This document shows positions 1 to 35,607 of a stretch of DNA of 64,000 nt, one piece after another; position 1 is the stretch's first letter, and each line of letters opens with the position of its first letter. Below the pieces are notes generated by a model. It had not been told where the DNA came from and did not search any database. It worked only from the letters and a program-made list of their open reading frames with translations. Position numbers and translations under genes: made by a program. Location: the NCBI GenBank assembly GCA_034508935.3, contig CM067446.1:17814699-17878698 (forward strand), given 5' to 3'. The DNA is from Berghia stephanieae (taxonomy: Eukaryota > Mollusca > Gastropoda > Nudibranchia > Aeolidiidae).

Positions 1-1361
1 TTTGTAGCCAATACCAATACATCAGAAATTGACAACTGCTTTTATATATGTGGCCAACGTTAGGATAAATTAGTTGCTGGAAATGGAAGTTATAGCAACA
101 AGTGAGAAACGTGTGGTTAATTTCTCTTCGTTATGATGAATAATAAATACTATTCCTTGCATTGTAAAAAAAATTGAGTTTGTCTTTCTCAAAATTCTAT
201 TTCTAAATTTTATCTATACCGTTTTAAGATGGTGGGTCACATATTTACATTGTAATGCATTTATCTATTTTTATATCAACACAAAGATTGGTTCTTCTAT
301 GTTTAAAATTAATAAATTACCCCATAAGAAATATTTTAAAAGCTTAAATTCAAATTAATTGATACCACTTATGGGTGTAGTATATTATCGAAAATAAAGA
401 TATTATAAAAGTAAGAATGGTTCAATAATTTTAGCATGATTTTGATTTGATGAAATTCCCTGCAATAAATACAGTAGTTAATTTCAAACAACTTAAACCG
501 ATCTGAATTCTATCTTTCTTCTTTCATTATAAATTATTTGATGTTGAAAATTCGTTATGCTTCCGTTTCTTTTCTTCCTTTTAAAATTATCATTCAGGTA
601 CGAGTAATTGGTATGGTAAAGATAAATTTGAAGTAAAAATAAACACCATCAAATGACGTAACTTTGCCTCAAGGGGAAACTTTGCCCCTGTCAGTCAGTT
701 TTGCGCACAAAGTTTCAAGCATTTTAAGCCCTTTTGCAGTTTTTATTGTTTATTTCAAGGTTTGATTTCTCATGAAATGAAACAACTAATAGCAAAAAAA
801 ACAAAACAAAAAAAACAACAACAACAAGAAAAAAACTAAATAATAAAAATAAAACAATAAAATAAAATTTCCTTTATGCATCCTAAGGGGAAATTCTTTT
901 TTAATATTTATTCCAAGAGGAAGCTGGAATAATAGCTCAGGCATCAGTCGCAGTGCAGTTGTTGAAGTGAGCTAGGGTGATGGGACCTGCTCAAGGCCTC
1001 ACAGCGGAGCAAGGATTTAAACTCAGTATCTTTTGGGTATAAAGCAAAGACCAAAATGCAGTGGCAATATACAGTACTCACTTGATTCTGGCACACTCTC
1101 GGAAGAAGCAAAAAGCATGCTAGAATCTGAGTGTGCTGAAATCTGATGCCTAGGGGAAATAACTGCTTATTATGTAGATAAGATTTAGTCACCGGTTTCA
1201 GCATGCCACATTGCAGAGCAAGCTGGAATTAGGAGTATAGAATCCAGTGAGCACTGTACTCTAATTAGTCTAAATCCAAAGAGGCAAAGTTTCCCCTTAG
1301 GCCAAATTGCTCCATTGACAGTTATGCAAATTTCCCACTTTGGGAAATAGGCCTGTATTAC
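1..1361. other. Intron or flank of the GGT gene; one dispersed repeat
   Basis: AT-rich sequence with no exon I can support; the missing GGT C-terminal exons are not visible here. About 880-1,060 matches, in inverse orientation, a repeat at about 29,040-29,190: both share TATTCCAAGAG, GGCATCAG[TC]CGCAGTGCAG and CTGCTCAAGGCC-like blocks. Confidence 0.5.
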
Positions 1362-13084
<11,723 letters not shown>

Positions 13085-14189
13085 CTAAGGAGGGAGTATA
13101 AAAAATTATATATTATATTCAATGTAATAATAATAATGGTAATTGTGATTTGTTAATTGAAGTGCACCCAATTTTTTGGACTCTGTGCTAAAGGGTGTAA
13201 AAACGATAATTGAACAGAGGAGAGACATTTGTGTTGTCAAGTGAAAAAGCCGGCAGAAAGGGTGGATATTGATATTTGATTGTTATTTCGCGTAGATTAA
13301 ATCACAGAAATGTAACACACAAGATGGCCTGAAATCTCCCAAATTATTTTAATTCAGCAAAAACGCCAGTAATTTGAAGAGGATATATTAGAAATAGGGA
13401 TTTGGTATAGGCAGGGATTAACTGAAAGATGCTAACACATTATATATTCCAAAACTAGAGATTATAGAATAACAAATTGGAGTTCAAAATAAAGACAATT
13501 ATATTAAAAATTCACATAAATTACAAATTAAGATGAAGTGATTTTGTTTTGCAGTCCCCAGTTCACAAATTCCCACTAAGCAAATGTGATGAGTTATTTT
13601 CGCTTGCTCTAACGCCTGTCTCAAAACCACTTCAAATGATAAATGGATAACAATATTTATAATATAAATACAATATAAAGGCCAAATAACACAAAAGATG
13701 CAACACGAACCGTTTCTTAGCCAATTGACACTAGATAACCACGCCTCTCGGACAGTCGTCATAATGTAAAGAATGGCAGTGATTGGTAAACATAGCAAAC
13801 TGCACAGGTTTTACGATCAATGGTATGTGTCTTAGTAAAATACCCACTATTCTTCAGCACGATCAATAGAACCAACAAATTTGTCGTATTCAAAAGACGG
13901 AGATATTTCTAAATTGGCAAAGCAACGACAAACATTGGGTGTCTCCCATTCCTGGGGTTATAAAAAAAAAATAAAAAGAAGAAAGAAAAAAAAATAGAAC
14001 CAACAAAGAAAACTCTAGATATGTGTAAATCTAAACTTTTATATATATGATCGAGAAAATTGTGTGATAAATAGTCACCCACTTGGCGGTATAAAAACAA
14101 TAACAATGATTAGAGGGAGGTCGATATCATTCACGTTATTGTTTAAAAGCAACCAACTATGTTTGTCCGAACACGTATGAAGGTGTGTC

Positions 14190-14300
14190 GAAAATACATG
14201 TCCTGATTGGTCAAAAATCTACTGGATTCAATAGTCTGATGTCACGTCGCCCGGCAATGGCGGCCATCGTGGTTCTAAACAAAGAAAATCTGTACTTTTT
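14190..14300. promoter_or_regulatory. Possible promoter near the GGT 5' end
   Basis: A CCAAT-type element (GATTGGTC, 14,202-14,209), a CRE-like TGATGTCACG and a YY1-like ATGGCGGCCAT lie within 80 bp in an otherwise AT-rich region about 1.2 kb upstream of the first GGT coding exon, which is preceded by a 5' UTR intron. GC content rises locally. This is inference from motifs only. Confidence 0.3.
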
Positions 14301-14854
14301 ATTCTTCATGCTGGGTAGAATTTTTCATGTCTTGTGATCAGAATGTGTAAAAGTCAAAACATGATCAGATTTATATTTTTTTCCCCTCTGGATCCGCTTT
14401 TGTGCTCATCGGAGAAATATTTCATAAGGGCGTCCGCCATTATTCCGATAGTTTAGATTTAGAGCCAGTTACTAAGTTACCATGCGTCATTACGAACGAA
14501 GTGACGTTACGACTGTTGAAGAGTAATACTGAATGCGTTCCAAATTGGGAAACTTATCCATTGTTAACAGGACGCTACGTCTTACACCTCCCTATCCGTC
14601 TCGGTCCGCATCTACTTCATGTCCATACTACTACCAGGTACCTGTCCAATTGTCTGCATATTAGTTCCCGTTGAACAATTCTTTCTCCTTGCACACAATT
14701 TAACCTTTGAGAAGTTTGTTATTGTTTTTAGCCGACTCGTTACCGAAAGCCAAAAGGGTCAAAGTGTGATTCTCTGACCTTTAAACTCTGCCATCTTTTT
14801 TGCCATTTTTATATTTAATGCCAAATTTCTAAATCTTGGTATATTCCATTTATC

Positions 14855-17342
14855 AACAAGATATGAAGTGAGTAGAAAAGTGCCAGAAGACAATAGAGAA
14901 TAAATTATTTTTTTTTATTTTTTTTTATTTTTTTTATTTTTTTTTCGCGGCGGTGGTGGGGTTTGAACCTGCGACCTTATTGGTACGACAACTCCGCCTG
15001 GCAGGTGAGAGCGTGGCTCTGCCGTGTGAGCTATCCACGAACACAAAAATATTCGTTTTAAACCCAAAGTCATTTCTAGATCCCTCTCTCACCCACTTCT
15101 TGAGATCGCCGATTCGTTCACCACCATCGCGAAGTAATTTTGACCAGCAGTTAAGCTTAATAGCCAATATTCTCATCACAAACATATAACATAGAAACGA
15201 TTGAGACATTGAGTATGCTCCGGTGTATGGGGTGAATTTTTAATTCAGAAAAGTGAGTGGAGCAGGCACTTATGTTGGTAACAACAAGATATGAAGTGAG
15301 TAGAAAAGTGCCAGAAGACAATAGAGAATAAATATTTTTTTTTTTTCGCGGCGGTGGTGGGGTTTGAACCTGCGACCTTATTGGTACGACAACTCCGCCT
15401 GGCAGGTGAGAGCGTGGCTCTACCGTGTGAGCTATCCACGAACACAAAAATATTCGTTTCAAACCCAAAGTCATTTCTAGATCCCTCTCTCACCCACTTC
15501 TTGAGATCGCCGATTCGTTCACCACCATCGCGAAGTAATTTTGACCAGCAGTTAAGCTTAATAGCCAATATTCTCATCACAAACATATAACATAGAAACG
15601 ATTGAGACATTGAGTATGCTCCGGTGTATGGGGTGAATTTTTAATTCAGAAAAGTGAGTGGAGCAGGCACTTATGTTGGTAACAACAAGATATGAAGTGA
15701 GTAGAAAAGTGCCAGAAGACAATAGAGAATAAATTTTTTTTTTTTTTCGCGGCGGTGGTGGGGTTTGAACCTGCGACCTTATTGGTACGACAACTCCGCC
15801 TGGCAGGTGAGAGCGTGGCTCTACCGTGTGAGCTATCCACGAACACAAAAATATTCGTTTCAAACCCAAAGTCATTTCTAGATCCCTCTCTCACCCACTT
15901 CTTGAGATCGCCGATTCGTTCACCACCATCGCGAAGTAATTTTGACCAGCAGTTAAGCTTAATAGCCAATATTCTCATCACAAACATATAACATAGAAAC
16001 GATTGAGACATTGAGTATGCTCCGGTGTATGGGGTGAATTTTTAATTCAGAAAAGTGAGTGGAGCAGGCACTTATGTTGGTAACAACAAGATATGAAGTG
16101 AGTAGAAAAGTGCCAGAAGACAATAGAGAAGAATTTTTTTTTTTTATTTTTTTTTTTTTATTTTTTTTTTCCCGCGGCGGTGGTGGGGTTTGAACCTGCG
16201 ACCTTATTGGTACGACAACTCCGCCTGGCAGGTGAGAGCGTGGCTCTACCGTGTGAGCTATCCACGAACACAAAAATATTCGTTTCAAACCCAAAGTCAT
16301 TTCTAGATCCCTCTCTCACCCACTTCTTGAGATCGCCGATTCGTTCACCACCATCGCGAAGTAATTTTGACCAGCAGTTAAGCTTAATAGCCAATATTCT
16401 CATCACAAACATATAACATAGAAACGATTGAGACATTGAGTATGCTCCGGTGTATGGGGTGAATTTTTAATTCAGAAAAGTGAGTGGAGCAGGCACTTAT
16501 GTTGGTAACAACAAGATATGAAGTGAGTAGAAAAGTGCCAGAAGACAATAGAGAATAAATTTTTTTTTTTTCGCGGCGGTGGTGGGGTTTGAACCTGCGA
16601 CCTTATTGGTACGACAACTCCGCCTGGCAGGTGAGAGCGTGGCTCTACCGTGTGAGCTATCCACGAACACAAAAATATTTGTTTCAAACCCAAAGTCATT
16701 TCTAGATCCCTCTCTCACCCACTTCTTGAGATCGCCGATTCGTTCACCACCATCGCGAAGTAATTTTGACCAGCAGTTAAGCTTAATAGCCAATATTCTC
16801 ATCACAAACATATAACATAGAAACGATTGAGACATTGAGTATGCTCCGGTGTATGGGGTGAATTTTTAATTCAGAAAAGTGAGTGGAGCAGGCACTTATG
16901 TTGGTAACAACAAGATATGAAGTGAGTAGAAAAGTGCCAGAAGACAATAGAGAATAATTTTTTTTTTTTTTTATTTTTTTTTTTCCCGCGGCGGTGGTGG
17001 GGTTTGAACCTGCGACCTTATTGGTACGACAACTCCGCCTGGCAGGTGAGAGCGTGGCTCTACCGTGTGAGCTATCCACGAACACAAAAATATTCGTTTC
17101 AAACCCAAAGTCATTTCTAGATCCCTCTCTCACCCACTTCTTGAGATCGCCGATTCGTTCACCACCATCGCGAAGTAATTTTGACCAGCAGTTAAGCTTA
17201 ATAGCCAATATTCTCATCACAAACATATAACATAGAAACGATTGAGACATTGAGTATGCTCCGGTGTATGGGGTGAATTTTTAATTCAGAAAAGTGAGTG
17301 GAGCAGGCACTTATGTTGGTAACAACAAGATATGAAGTGAGT
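14855..17342 (-). repeat. Tandem array of six ~400-bp units each with a tRNA-like (SINE) promoter
   Basis: Six near-identical units; the B-box anchor recurs at 14,953, 15,354, 15,755, 16,180, 16,579 and 16,994 (spacing 401, 401, 425, 399, 415). On the minus strand each holds an A-box-like GATAGCTCACACGGTAGAGC, a B box GGTTCAAACCC, then CCACCACCGCCGCG and a poly(A) run of variable length that explains the spacing. Each unit is bordered by AACAAGATATGAAGTGAGT. The outermost copies are themselves flanked by TATATTCCATTTATC (14,840-14,854) and the same 14-15 bases at 17,342-17,356. The units differ by only a few bases, so amplification is recent. Predicted 78-155-residue frames in both strands repeat with the unit and are not genes. 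Confidence 0.95.
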
Positions 17343-17344
17343 AT

Positions 17345-18000
17345 ATTCCATTTATCGTAAGTTGTTCTTTTGTTTTTTTGTTTTTTTAAATATTTTTGGG
17401 TGAGGTTCTGTTTTGATTTTTTAATCTAAAAAATTATTTCTTCGAGTTTATTAAGAAGATTCATATTCCGTCGTTCTTTGTAGAGTTATTGGTCTCCACT
17501 CCTCACGTTTTTCCTTTGCTCTGATGATGTTGCTGTTTCTTTCCGTTCCCAGTCAGTCTGTCTGGGAATTCCAGTTTCCATTTTTTCTTCCAGTCTTGGA
17601 GTTTGAGGTCTTGTTGAGGAATGTCAGTGACCTAGACTGATTTTTTGGGATGGATTTTTTTCTCTATTTTCTTTCTTGCTTTGTCTGACACCTTTCCTAC
17701 ACACTTGTTCAGATCTTTATCTTACACTGGTGCCTGCTCCTTAATTTCTTTCATTTTTTTTTTCATGAATGGAAATGAAGTTAATATAATTTTAAAATGT
17801 TTTTTTAAAAAAAAGATTGGTACAGAAACTATCAAACTGACAAACTAGTTTCAAACACAGAATATGACCTTGACTTATGAAAGGTTGTCCGGTTTGTTGA
17901 CCTCAAATTGTGCTGGGCAAGTCCTGCAAAACCTGCCGGCACATGAGTATTTCTTCCGTTTTGCCTTGCATTATGATTTTCTGGATACGGCCAGAGCATC
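17345..18000. other. No gene; SINE-body fragment
   Basis: T-rich sequence. About 17,640-17,760 (TTTCTTGCTTTGTCTGACAC ... TTCAGATCTTTATC) matches the SINE body at 33,420-33,505. Nothing else is recognised. Confidence 0.4.
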
Positions 18001-18008
18001 AAGCCGAC

Positions 18009-18100
18009 GGTGTTTCTTTTCTACAAAACCCGACTGAGTTATGGGATGTACACCAGTGGGGAGTGAACCACCCTCTAACCGTTGATCTCAACATCTCAAG
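18009..18100 (+). mobile_element. Partial MITE, relative of the 49.16-kb element
   Basis: Begins GGTGTTTCTTTTCTACAAAA and continues CCCGACTGAGTTATGGGA ... GGGGAGTGAACC, matching the inverse orientation of the element at 49,159-49,306. Only one terminal inverted repeat is found. Confidence 0.55.
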
Positions 18101-18164
18101 ATTGACAATGGAGGAATCGTGCTCACACACTCACCATGAGAGCACGCAATGAAACATTGTTTAT

Positions 18165-18400
18165 TAAAACGACTCCCACTCTCACATGCTTTAAAAAACG
18201 ATAATGTGATTCATTCACCCCTTACTCAGGTGTAAAACGAGTATCTGTCTGCGTTTCCCCCTTTTTTTTAAATATTGCTCTACCGACTTCGTGTCTCGTT
18301 CTTATGTGAAGTGTTGCTATTGTCTTGGTACCTTATGCAGAGCACTCTGAACACGTTTAGTGGATAATGCTCGACTTAAAAGCTCGTGTATTTTTTTTAT
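18165..18400 (+). repeat. Degenerate SINE (family with GCACTATATAAA tail)
   Basis: CACCCCTTACTCAGGTGTAAAACGAGTATC and, later, GAGCACTCTGAACACGTTTAG match the body and tail of the intact SINE at 44,942-45,252. Confidence 0.5.
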
Positions 18401-19454
18401 TTATTTATTTTTTTTTTTTTTAGGTTTGTGTAGAACGCAGGGCCATGTTTTTTGGTGTTTTTTTTTAATCCCGCATAATATTGTCGCTGACGGCCACGTC
18501 ATTTGTTTGCTTACCTACGGTAAAAAATTGAACAGTTCTAATGATCACTGACACGGGACAACATTCGGTACTGGAGCGAACAACATCCCGTCCCGTCAAA
18601 CCCGTAGCCCAGCACATCATTGTAAACATTACATTGGCTGGCTGGCACCGTCAACGATGATATAATGGCTGGCACTCATAGTGACCTTTCACGCCGCTAG
18701 CACTTGACACTGACAACGCTGGTGTTTCATTTCAATTCAGTAAAGATAAACGGTCTGGGTTTTTTTTCTCATGAAATGTAATATTTAAACCATGTCACAT
18801 TATGTGTAATGATAATAATTTTCGATGTATCTTGGCTATCTGAAAAATGAACCAAACCTCCGAACCAAGACCAATAAACAATAGGCTTCAAACTAGGAAA
18901 GCAGGCACTCTGTTGACATTGGTCATCCAGCAGCAGCGGCAGCTTCTCCCCTACTACCCCCCCCCCCCCCCCCCCCCCCCCCCTTCCAAAAAAAAAAAAA
19001 AAAAACACACAAAAAAAATCAACAACAACTTGATCAACAAAAATAAAATAACATAAAACGAGCTTTTATAAAGAACAATATCCATTTTACTGAAATATGC
19101 TCAAATCAAAGCCCTTAATTTAATTAATTTACCGTTTACCGGGGAGCGCCAAGTTCAGACATGATGCCAATAAAAGACTTAATGATGATCTGATCTGTAA
19201 GTGAAGGCATTGTTATTGTTACTGGATATGTATATTTTTAAGTTGAGTGCGATGAAAGAATGTGAGTAAAGCGCCTTTGTGTCGCCCAGAGAGGAACACT
19301 TAGGGACTTACAGGTCTGAAAACAAGCGAGTGTCATACAAGACCACAAAGCTGTGCTTATGAGGTAGAGGCGGGCCCCAAAGATGGGCCCCAAAGATAAC
19401 TACCGGGTCAAATCCGTACAGAATTTCATTTTTTTTAAATTTTAAAAAGATTGA
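18400..19454. other. No gene seen; poly-C/poly-A tract
   Basis: Contains a poly-C run (about 18,956-18,982) followed by poly-A, and a tail-like AAAGCGCCTTTGTG at about 19,268. No conserved frame was found. Confidence 0.4.
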
Positions 19455-19925
19455 ATAATAATAATAATGCATAGTTTCTAGCGCTTATACTTGCACATGC
19501 GATCATATATATCATTCAATAAAATCACTCTCAGAAAACTGAACAGAAGTACTGTCTTCAAAGAGGCTTTACAGGAGGACAGAGAATTACGGTGTCTGAT
19601 GTCTGTTGAAAGAGGGAGCAGAATGTGTGAAAGGACGTTGTGACTTAGGAATAAAACGGTTTAACTACAGGGAAGTAGATGACTGGAGAGAGCGATTCGG
19701 ATTGTAGATAGAAGAGATGACAAGTAGTTGGGAGCAGTGCCATGGATGCACTTAAAACAGTAACAGGCAAGTTTGTAAGCAATCCGCTTCTCCACAGGAA
19801 TCCATCGTAATGACCACAAGACTGGAGTGATGTGTTCTGACTTTTTGATTTAGTAACAAAAGGAGCAGCTTTATTTTGGAGTAGCTGCAGTCATTCAATT
19901 TTGAATTGATTTATCAATGTTAAAA
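19455..19925 (-). mobile_element. L2/CR1-like LINE 3' fragment
   Basis: Minus-strand translation recovers, across frames, the C-terminal reverse-transcriptase region of L2/CR1-type LINEs: a LP[VTY]..RI-like stretch, then SFH[TS]LLPLSTDIRHRNSLSS, KASLKT[VH]L. The (AAT)n at 19,456-19,469 would be the 3' tail. Frame broken. Confidence 0.5.
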
Positions 19926-20009
19926 GATGTCTTTTTCAAATTATCACAATGAAAATAATCTGGGGCAGATATAAATATAAGCTGAGAACATGGGTTTGTT
20001 CCTTTAAAA

Positions 20010-20560
20010 ATTTTTTTTAGGGATCGCCTTTTTGAGGCAGTAGCTTCTAATGGTGTCACACTACTATGTTATGATCTATCCAGGCCATAACCTCATCGCT
20101 GAAATCATATACGGCCATGAACCCACCTGGAAGCTTCGTCACAACGCAACATTCAACTAGATGCTATACAGTTCCAGGCTCTTGACCACAATGGGTACAT
20201 GCTGGACAGGTGGCAAGTCCCCACCGATTAAGGGAATGTGCAGTGAGGCAGGTTCTCGACCGAAGTCAGTTCTCTGCCACCCAATGACTCCTCCTGCTGG
20301 TGGACATGCCTGGCAACTCCACCAGTTTCGAGGACTTCCATCTCGTATGCAGCTCTGTCCGAAGTTAGGGAAGCAATGTACAAGGGTTGCCGGGACTTAT
20401 TTCGGCTCGAAACAGGGGCATCGTCCATTATGAGCTTTAGAGGGGTATCCCCTTTCCCTCTCTTTTGGATCTTACCACAGAGTAGGTAGGTTACCAATAG
20501 AGGCTGCAGTCCTTGATTTCCGTGTAATTGGGTTGCACATCCATTAAAAAATGTCATGTC
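20010..20560 (-). mobile_element. LINE C-terminal fragment (different family)
   Basis: GC-richer stretch whose minus-strand frames read NRWGLATCPACTHCGQEPGT followed by HLVECCVVTKLPGGF and DEVMAWI. This Cys/His pattern (CPAC...G..PGT..HLV.EC) is the usual C-terminal end of many endonuclease/RT LINE proteins. It is frame broken, and the upstream RT is absent. Confidence 0.55.
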
Positions 20561-20981
20561 GTATCATCTTAGTTCGTCATAGTCTATTTCCATACATTGT
20601 CAGTTTTAATACATTGATTTTAACCACTTGACTGTGTTGCGTGCTTCTGTTATCGCTTTTGTATTCTCTTATATCACAACATGCATGAAAGATGGAGTCT
20701 GAACATACTGCTCAAGATATAATTCAAAGTGGTGCAGTGCTATAAATTGTATAAATTAAAAGATTCTGTGTCTTAATTTGTTTTTTTTTCGTTCCCTCTG
20801 GATGCTGAAAGGTATACATATTGAGGTTTAACTTAGATGTCTACCTTATATCGGTTAATTAAAGATGAATTAACTTGTGGCCATTTGTTTCGATATCAAT
20901 TTATACTGCTGTTGGTGATGACTATGATGGAATAATTGTCATTATGATATTGAAGGCAAGGAGGAGGAAACTTGAACACTG

Positions 20982-22410
20982 ATGATGACTGATAATCACG
21001 AAGATTCCACTGCGGGGAAAATTATTTCAATGCAATTGGGAAACGGTGCCAACGTATCTAATGAAAAACAAACTGATATAAAATATTTGAACGATGAAGA
21101 AAAAGATAAAAGAACAATTGTTTATCCCAATGCCAAGTCACCCGCCGAATACAATGTGAATCTGAGCTTAAAGCCTCAGACTTCTTTACTGGAGAGCTCT
21201 CAGTGTCTAAATGCCGATCAGATATCTTTGCCCAAAAGAAATTATTGTCCAAAACCAAAGGATCACACCAGCCAATCAATGATCGATGAGTCCGGATATG
21301 ACTCAATTATTGAACAGATGATAATTGTATCAGAGAAGAATCATACTTCTTCATTGCCCGATGTAGACCAAAAGTCGAATGAAGCGGAATCTAACGAGAG
21401 TAGGATAAAATGTCAAGACTTATTGTGTCCGTTGTTGGATAAATTGGGTGCCAGATGTAATGATCTGTTGCTTATAGATGACCTCATCAAAGTACAGGAA
21501 GAAATGCTTTCAGTGTCTGAGACGCATAAATCAAAACTCACTCCCGCAAAGAAAGATGACAGGGTTAAAAATAACAAGAAAATTACCAGATCTTTGCGTA
21601 AATCCAGTACCAAAGCAAGCAGGCTAAGGCAGGTATGAAATTTGAGAGAAATTTTTGCATAGTGCTGGCCTTGACAAAAGAGAGGTTTCAACTCAAATAT
21701 CCGCACCTAGCAAGTCGGTGGAAAAGAAAAATATCACAAGGAAAGTCCCAATTGGTAGTCGGAGGGCTCGATCACAAAAACGTGATTACAGCAGCGCTGA
21801 AAAAGGGCGTCAGATAAAGATTACAAACAGCCAATTGATAGGAAGGTCAATTATAAAAGCAACAACACCAGTTCCACAGATTCAGAAAAGAGAGTTAAAA
21901 ATTCATGCACGAGTGATGGAGTACCAGCAATTTCTCAGAAGCTCAAAGATTCGCAATCCCCAAAACAATCAAAACTATCGACAATTTCAACTAATAAATG
22001 AAGTTGTCCAAACCAAAAATTATTGATGATCAAACCTATAAATCTATAAATTCTAATGATAAAAATGGATCTATCAAGATTAAATAGGATGAGAATGGTG
22101 AAACGTGTAATGATAACAAATGTCTTCTGCAAAAATTGGTTCTGGACGACGTCTTTACTCAATTGAATATAGGATCCTCGTTTCTCATGAAAACCCCATC
22201 ATCAGATTCAGAATGTCCGCCAATGACAAAGCCCAACGAACGCATAGGAGTCTCGAACCTGGCCATCGACAGCAACTACGCCATTAACATCTCATCTGTC
22301 TTTCAGAACACTATCAGCCATTGCTCCCATGTCTACATCCAATGCCGAAAATTCTGAGTGTGTTTTTGGCGAACTTCAGGATTTGGCGTCAAACGTAAGC
22401 GGCTTTAAAG
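20982..22410 (+). pseudogene. Unrecognised coding-like region, frame broken several times
   Basis: An ATG at 20,982 opens a 218-codon frame ending at 21,638 (Ser/Lys/Asp-rich, mostly polar; contains KCQDLLCPLLDKLGARCNDL). Coding-like text continues in a second frame at about 21,655-22,026 (basic: KKNITRKVPIGSRRARSQKR) and a third at about 22,003-22,357 (LVLDDVFTQLNIGSSFLMK), ending in another shift near 22,290-22,410 (SECVFGELQDLASNVSGFKE). One in-frame TAG lies near 22,084. No domain is recognised; composition suggests a disordered protein. It lies 1.7 kb upstream of the SLC9B2 start-codon exon on the same strand, but I see no splice link. It is either a decayed (retro)gene or a single long exon damaged by assembly indels, as in the GGT and MPST genes here. 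Confidence 0.45.
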
Positions 22411-22562
22411 AGTAGGGCGTAATCTGCTTTAGGTTAGAATTAAATAAATTCAGAGTCATGGCCAAATGTGACCCACGGCTCCCAACTGGTTTTATGTCGG
22501 TTTGAACCAGATGCTGATAAGAAAATTTCAAATTGAAATAATCAGATATATAAATGTGTAGC

Positions 22563-23022
<460 letters not shown>

Positions 23023-23350
23023 AAAACACTTAAACAAAACAGACATCAATTGAAGCCTCGTCAACCCGTTATAACATTAAACTTAAACTGACTGAATCAC
23101 AACCATCCCCTGGCTGCACTAGTTATACCCCTAACCATGCCACATCATCTGGATCCAATCATAGTTTGTGCACCAGCAGACCCTGTGCTTTCTGAATTTA
23201 CTTCAGAGACACAGGGCCTTATGATCACATGGTCAGGATGGTTTAGTCTTCCCCCAAATCAGTTCCTGGACGAGATTTAAAGATGTCGCTGCGCCCATTC
23301 TTTAAAACCTTTGATTCAACCCACTTTATATATTTAGTATTTTGTTTGCA

Positions 23351-23912
23351 TTTTGGAAGGCAGATAATACCCTCAAGTATTTTTATCTCAAAGGATTACC
23401 TTGTGAATGTTTTTCATTTAGTTTAGACACTCATAATTATTTGTGTGCGTTCCTGACATAATCAGTCGCATGGTGAAAATTTTTGTTTTGATTTTTTTTT
23501 TTTTGCATTTTTTGAAAGCCCAAATGTCTCCTGAGCATTTTAATCTTTATTTGAAGCAAATCGGGTGATTATTCATGAAGTTATGGTCATATGCATGGGC
23601 TAGGGTGTGAAACCCTAATTTTGAGAAACTCGCTTCCAAAGTTGACAAGAGTTGATATTAAGTATAATAATTACCTTCATAGCAATATTAAAATAAAATA
23701 TTTAGGAGTAGAATTCGATAAAAATATTTCATCAATATGTAGAAAAATGTTTGATTTAATGATTTTTGATGAGAACTCATTTTCCATAAAAATTGACCTC
23801 TTGACTACAATTGTCAATATCTCTGTTCAAAACTTTTCACCATGCGACTGATTATCTCAGGACACCCATATTTTCGGAGGGCAGAAAATACCCCCCAAGT
23901 ATTCTTTCATCT
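23351..23912. repeat. Repeat block with both inverted and direct copies
   Basis: TCCTGACATAATCAGTCGCATGG (23,451-23,473) recurs inverted at 23,838-23,862. A second motif, GGAAGGCAGATAATACC...AAGTATT (23,356-23,381), recurs directly at 23,876-23,904 and, more weakly, near 23,512-23,545. The inner 350 bp has no recognised coding. It could be a MITE inserted in a duplicated segment. Confidence 0.55.
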
Positions 23913-24130
23913 TGGACACTGATCCTTGTTGAAAAAATTCCCAAAGAAGAGAGATGTGATACTATACTAAGACACTGAGTCACTACGCTATCCTTGACCT
24001 TGTACTTGCAACCAAATTGAAGACTTAGTAAATAATGTATCCACTTTACCCATGTCAGATTATTGTTAATTATATTTCTGTCATAAGCTTTTTACAAATA
24101 TGATAAAAGATTTTACTTTATTGTTTTTAG

Positions 24131-35607
<11,477 letters not shown>

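Noticed and set aside
14934-17250. Twelve or more repeated open frames (MVGFEPATLLVRQL..., MSQSFLCYMFVMRI...) in both strands
   Set aside because: They follow the ~400-bp tandem unit exactly on both strands and run through the tRNA-like boxes and poly-A, so they are repeat shadows, not genes.
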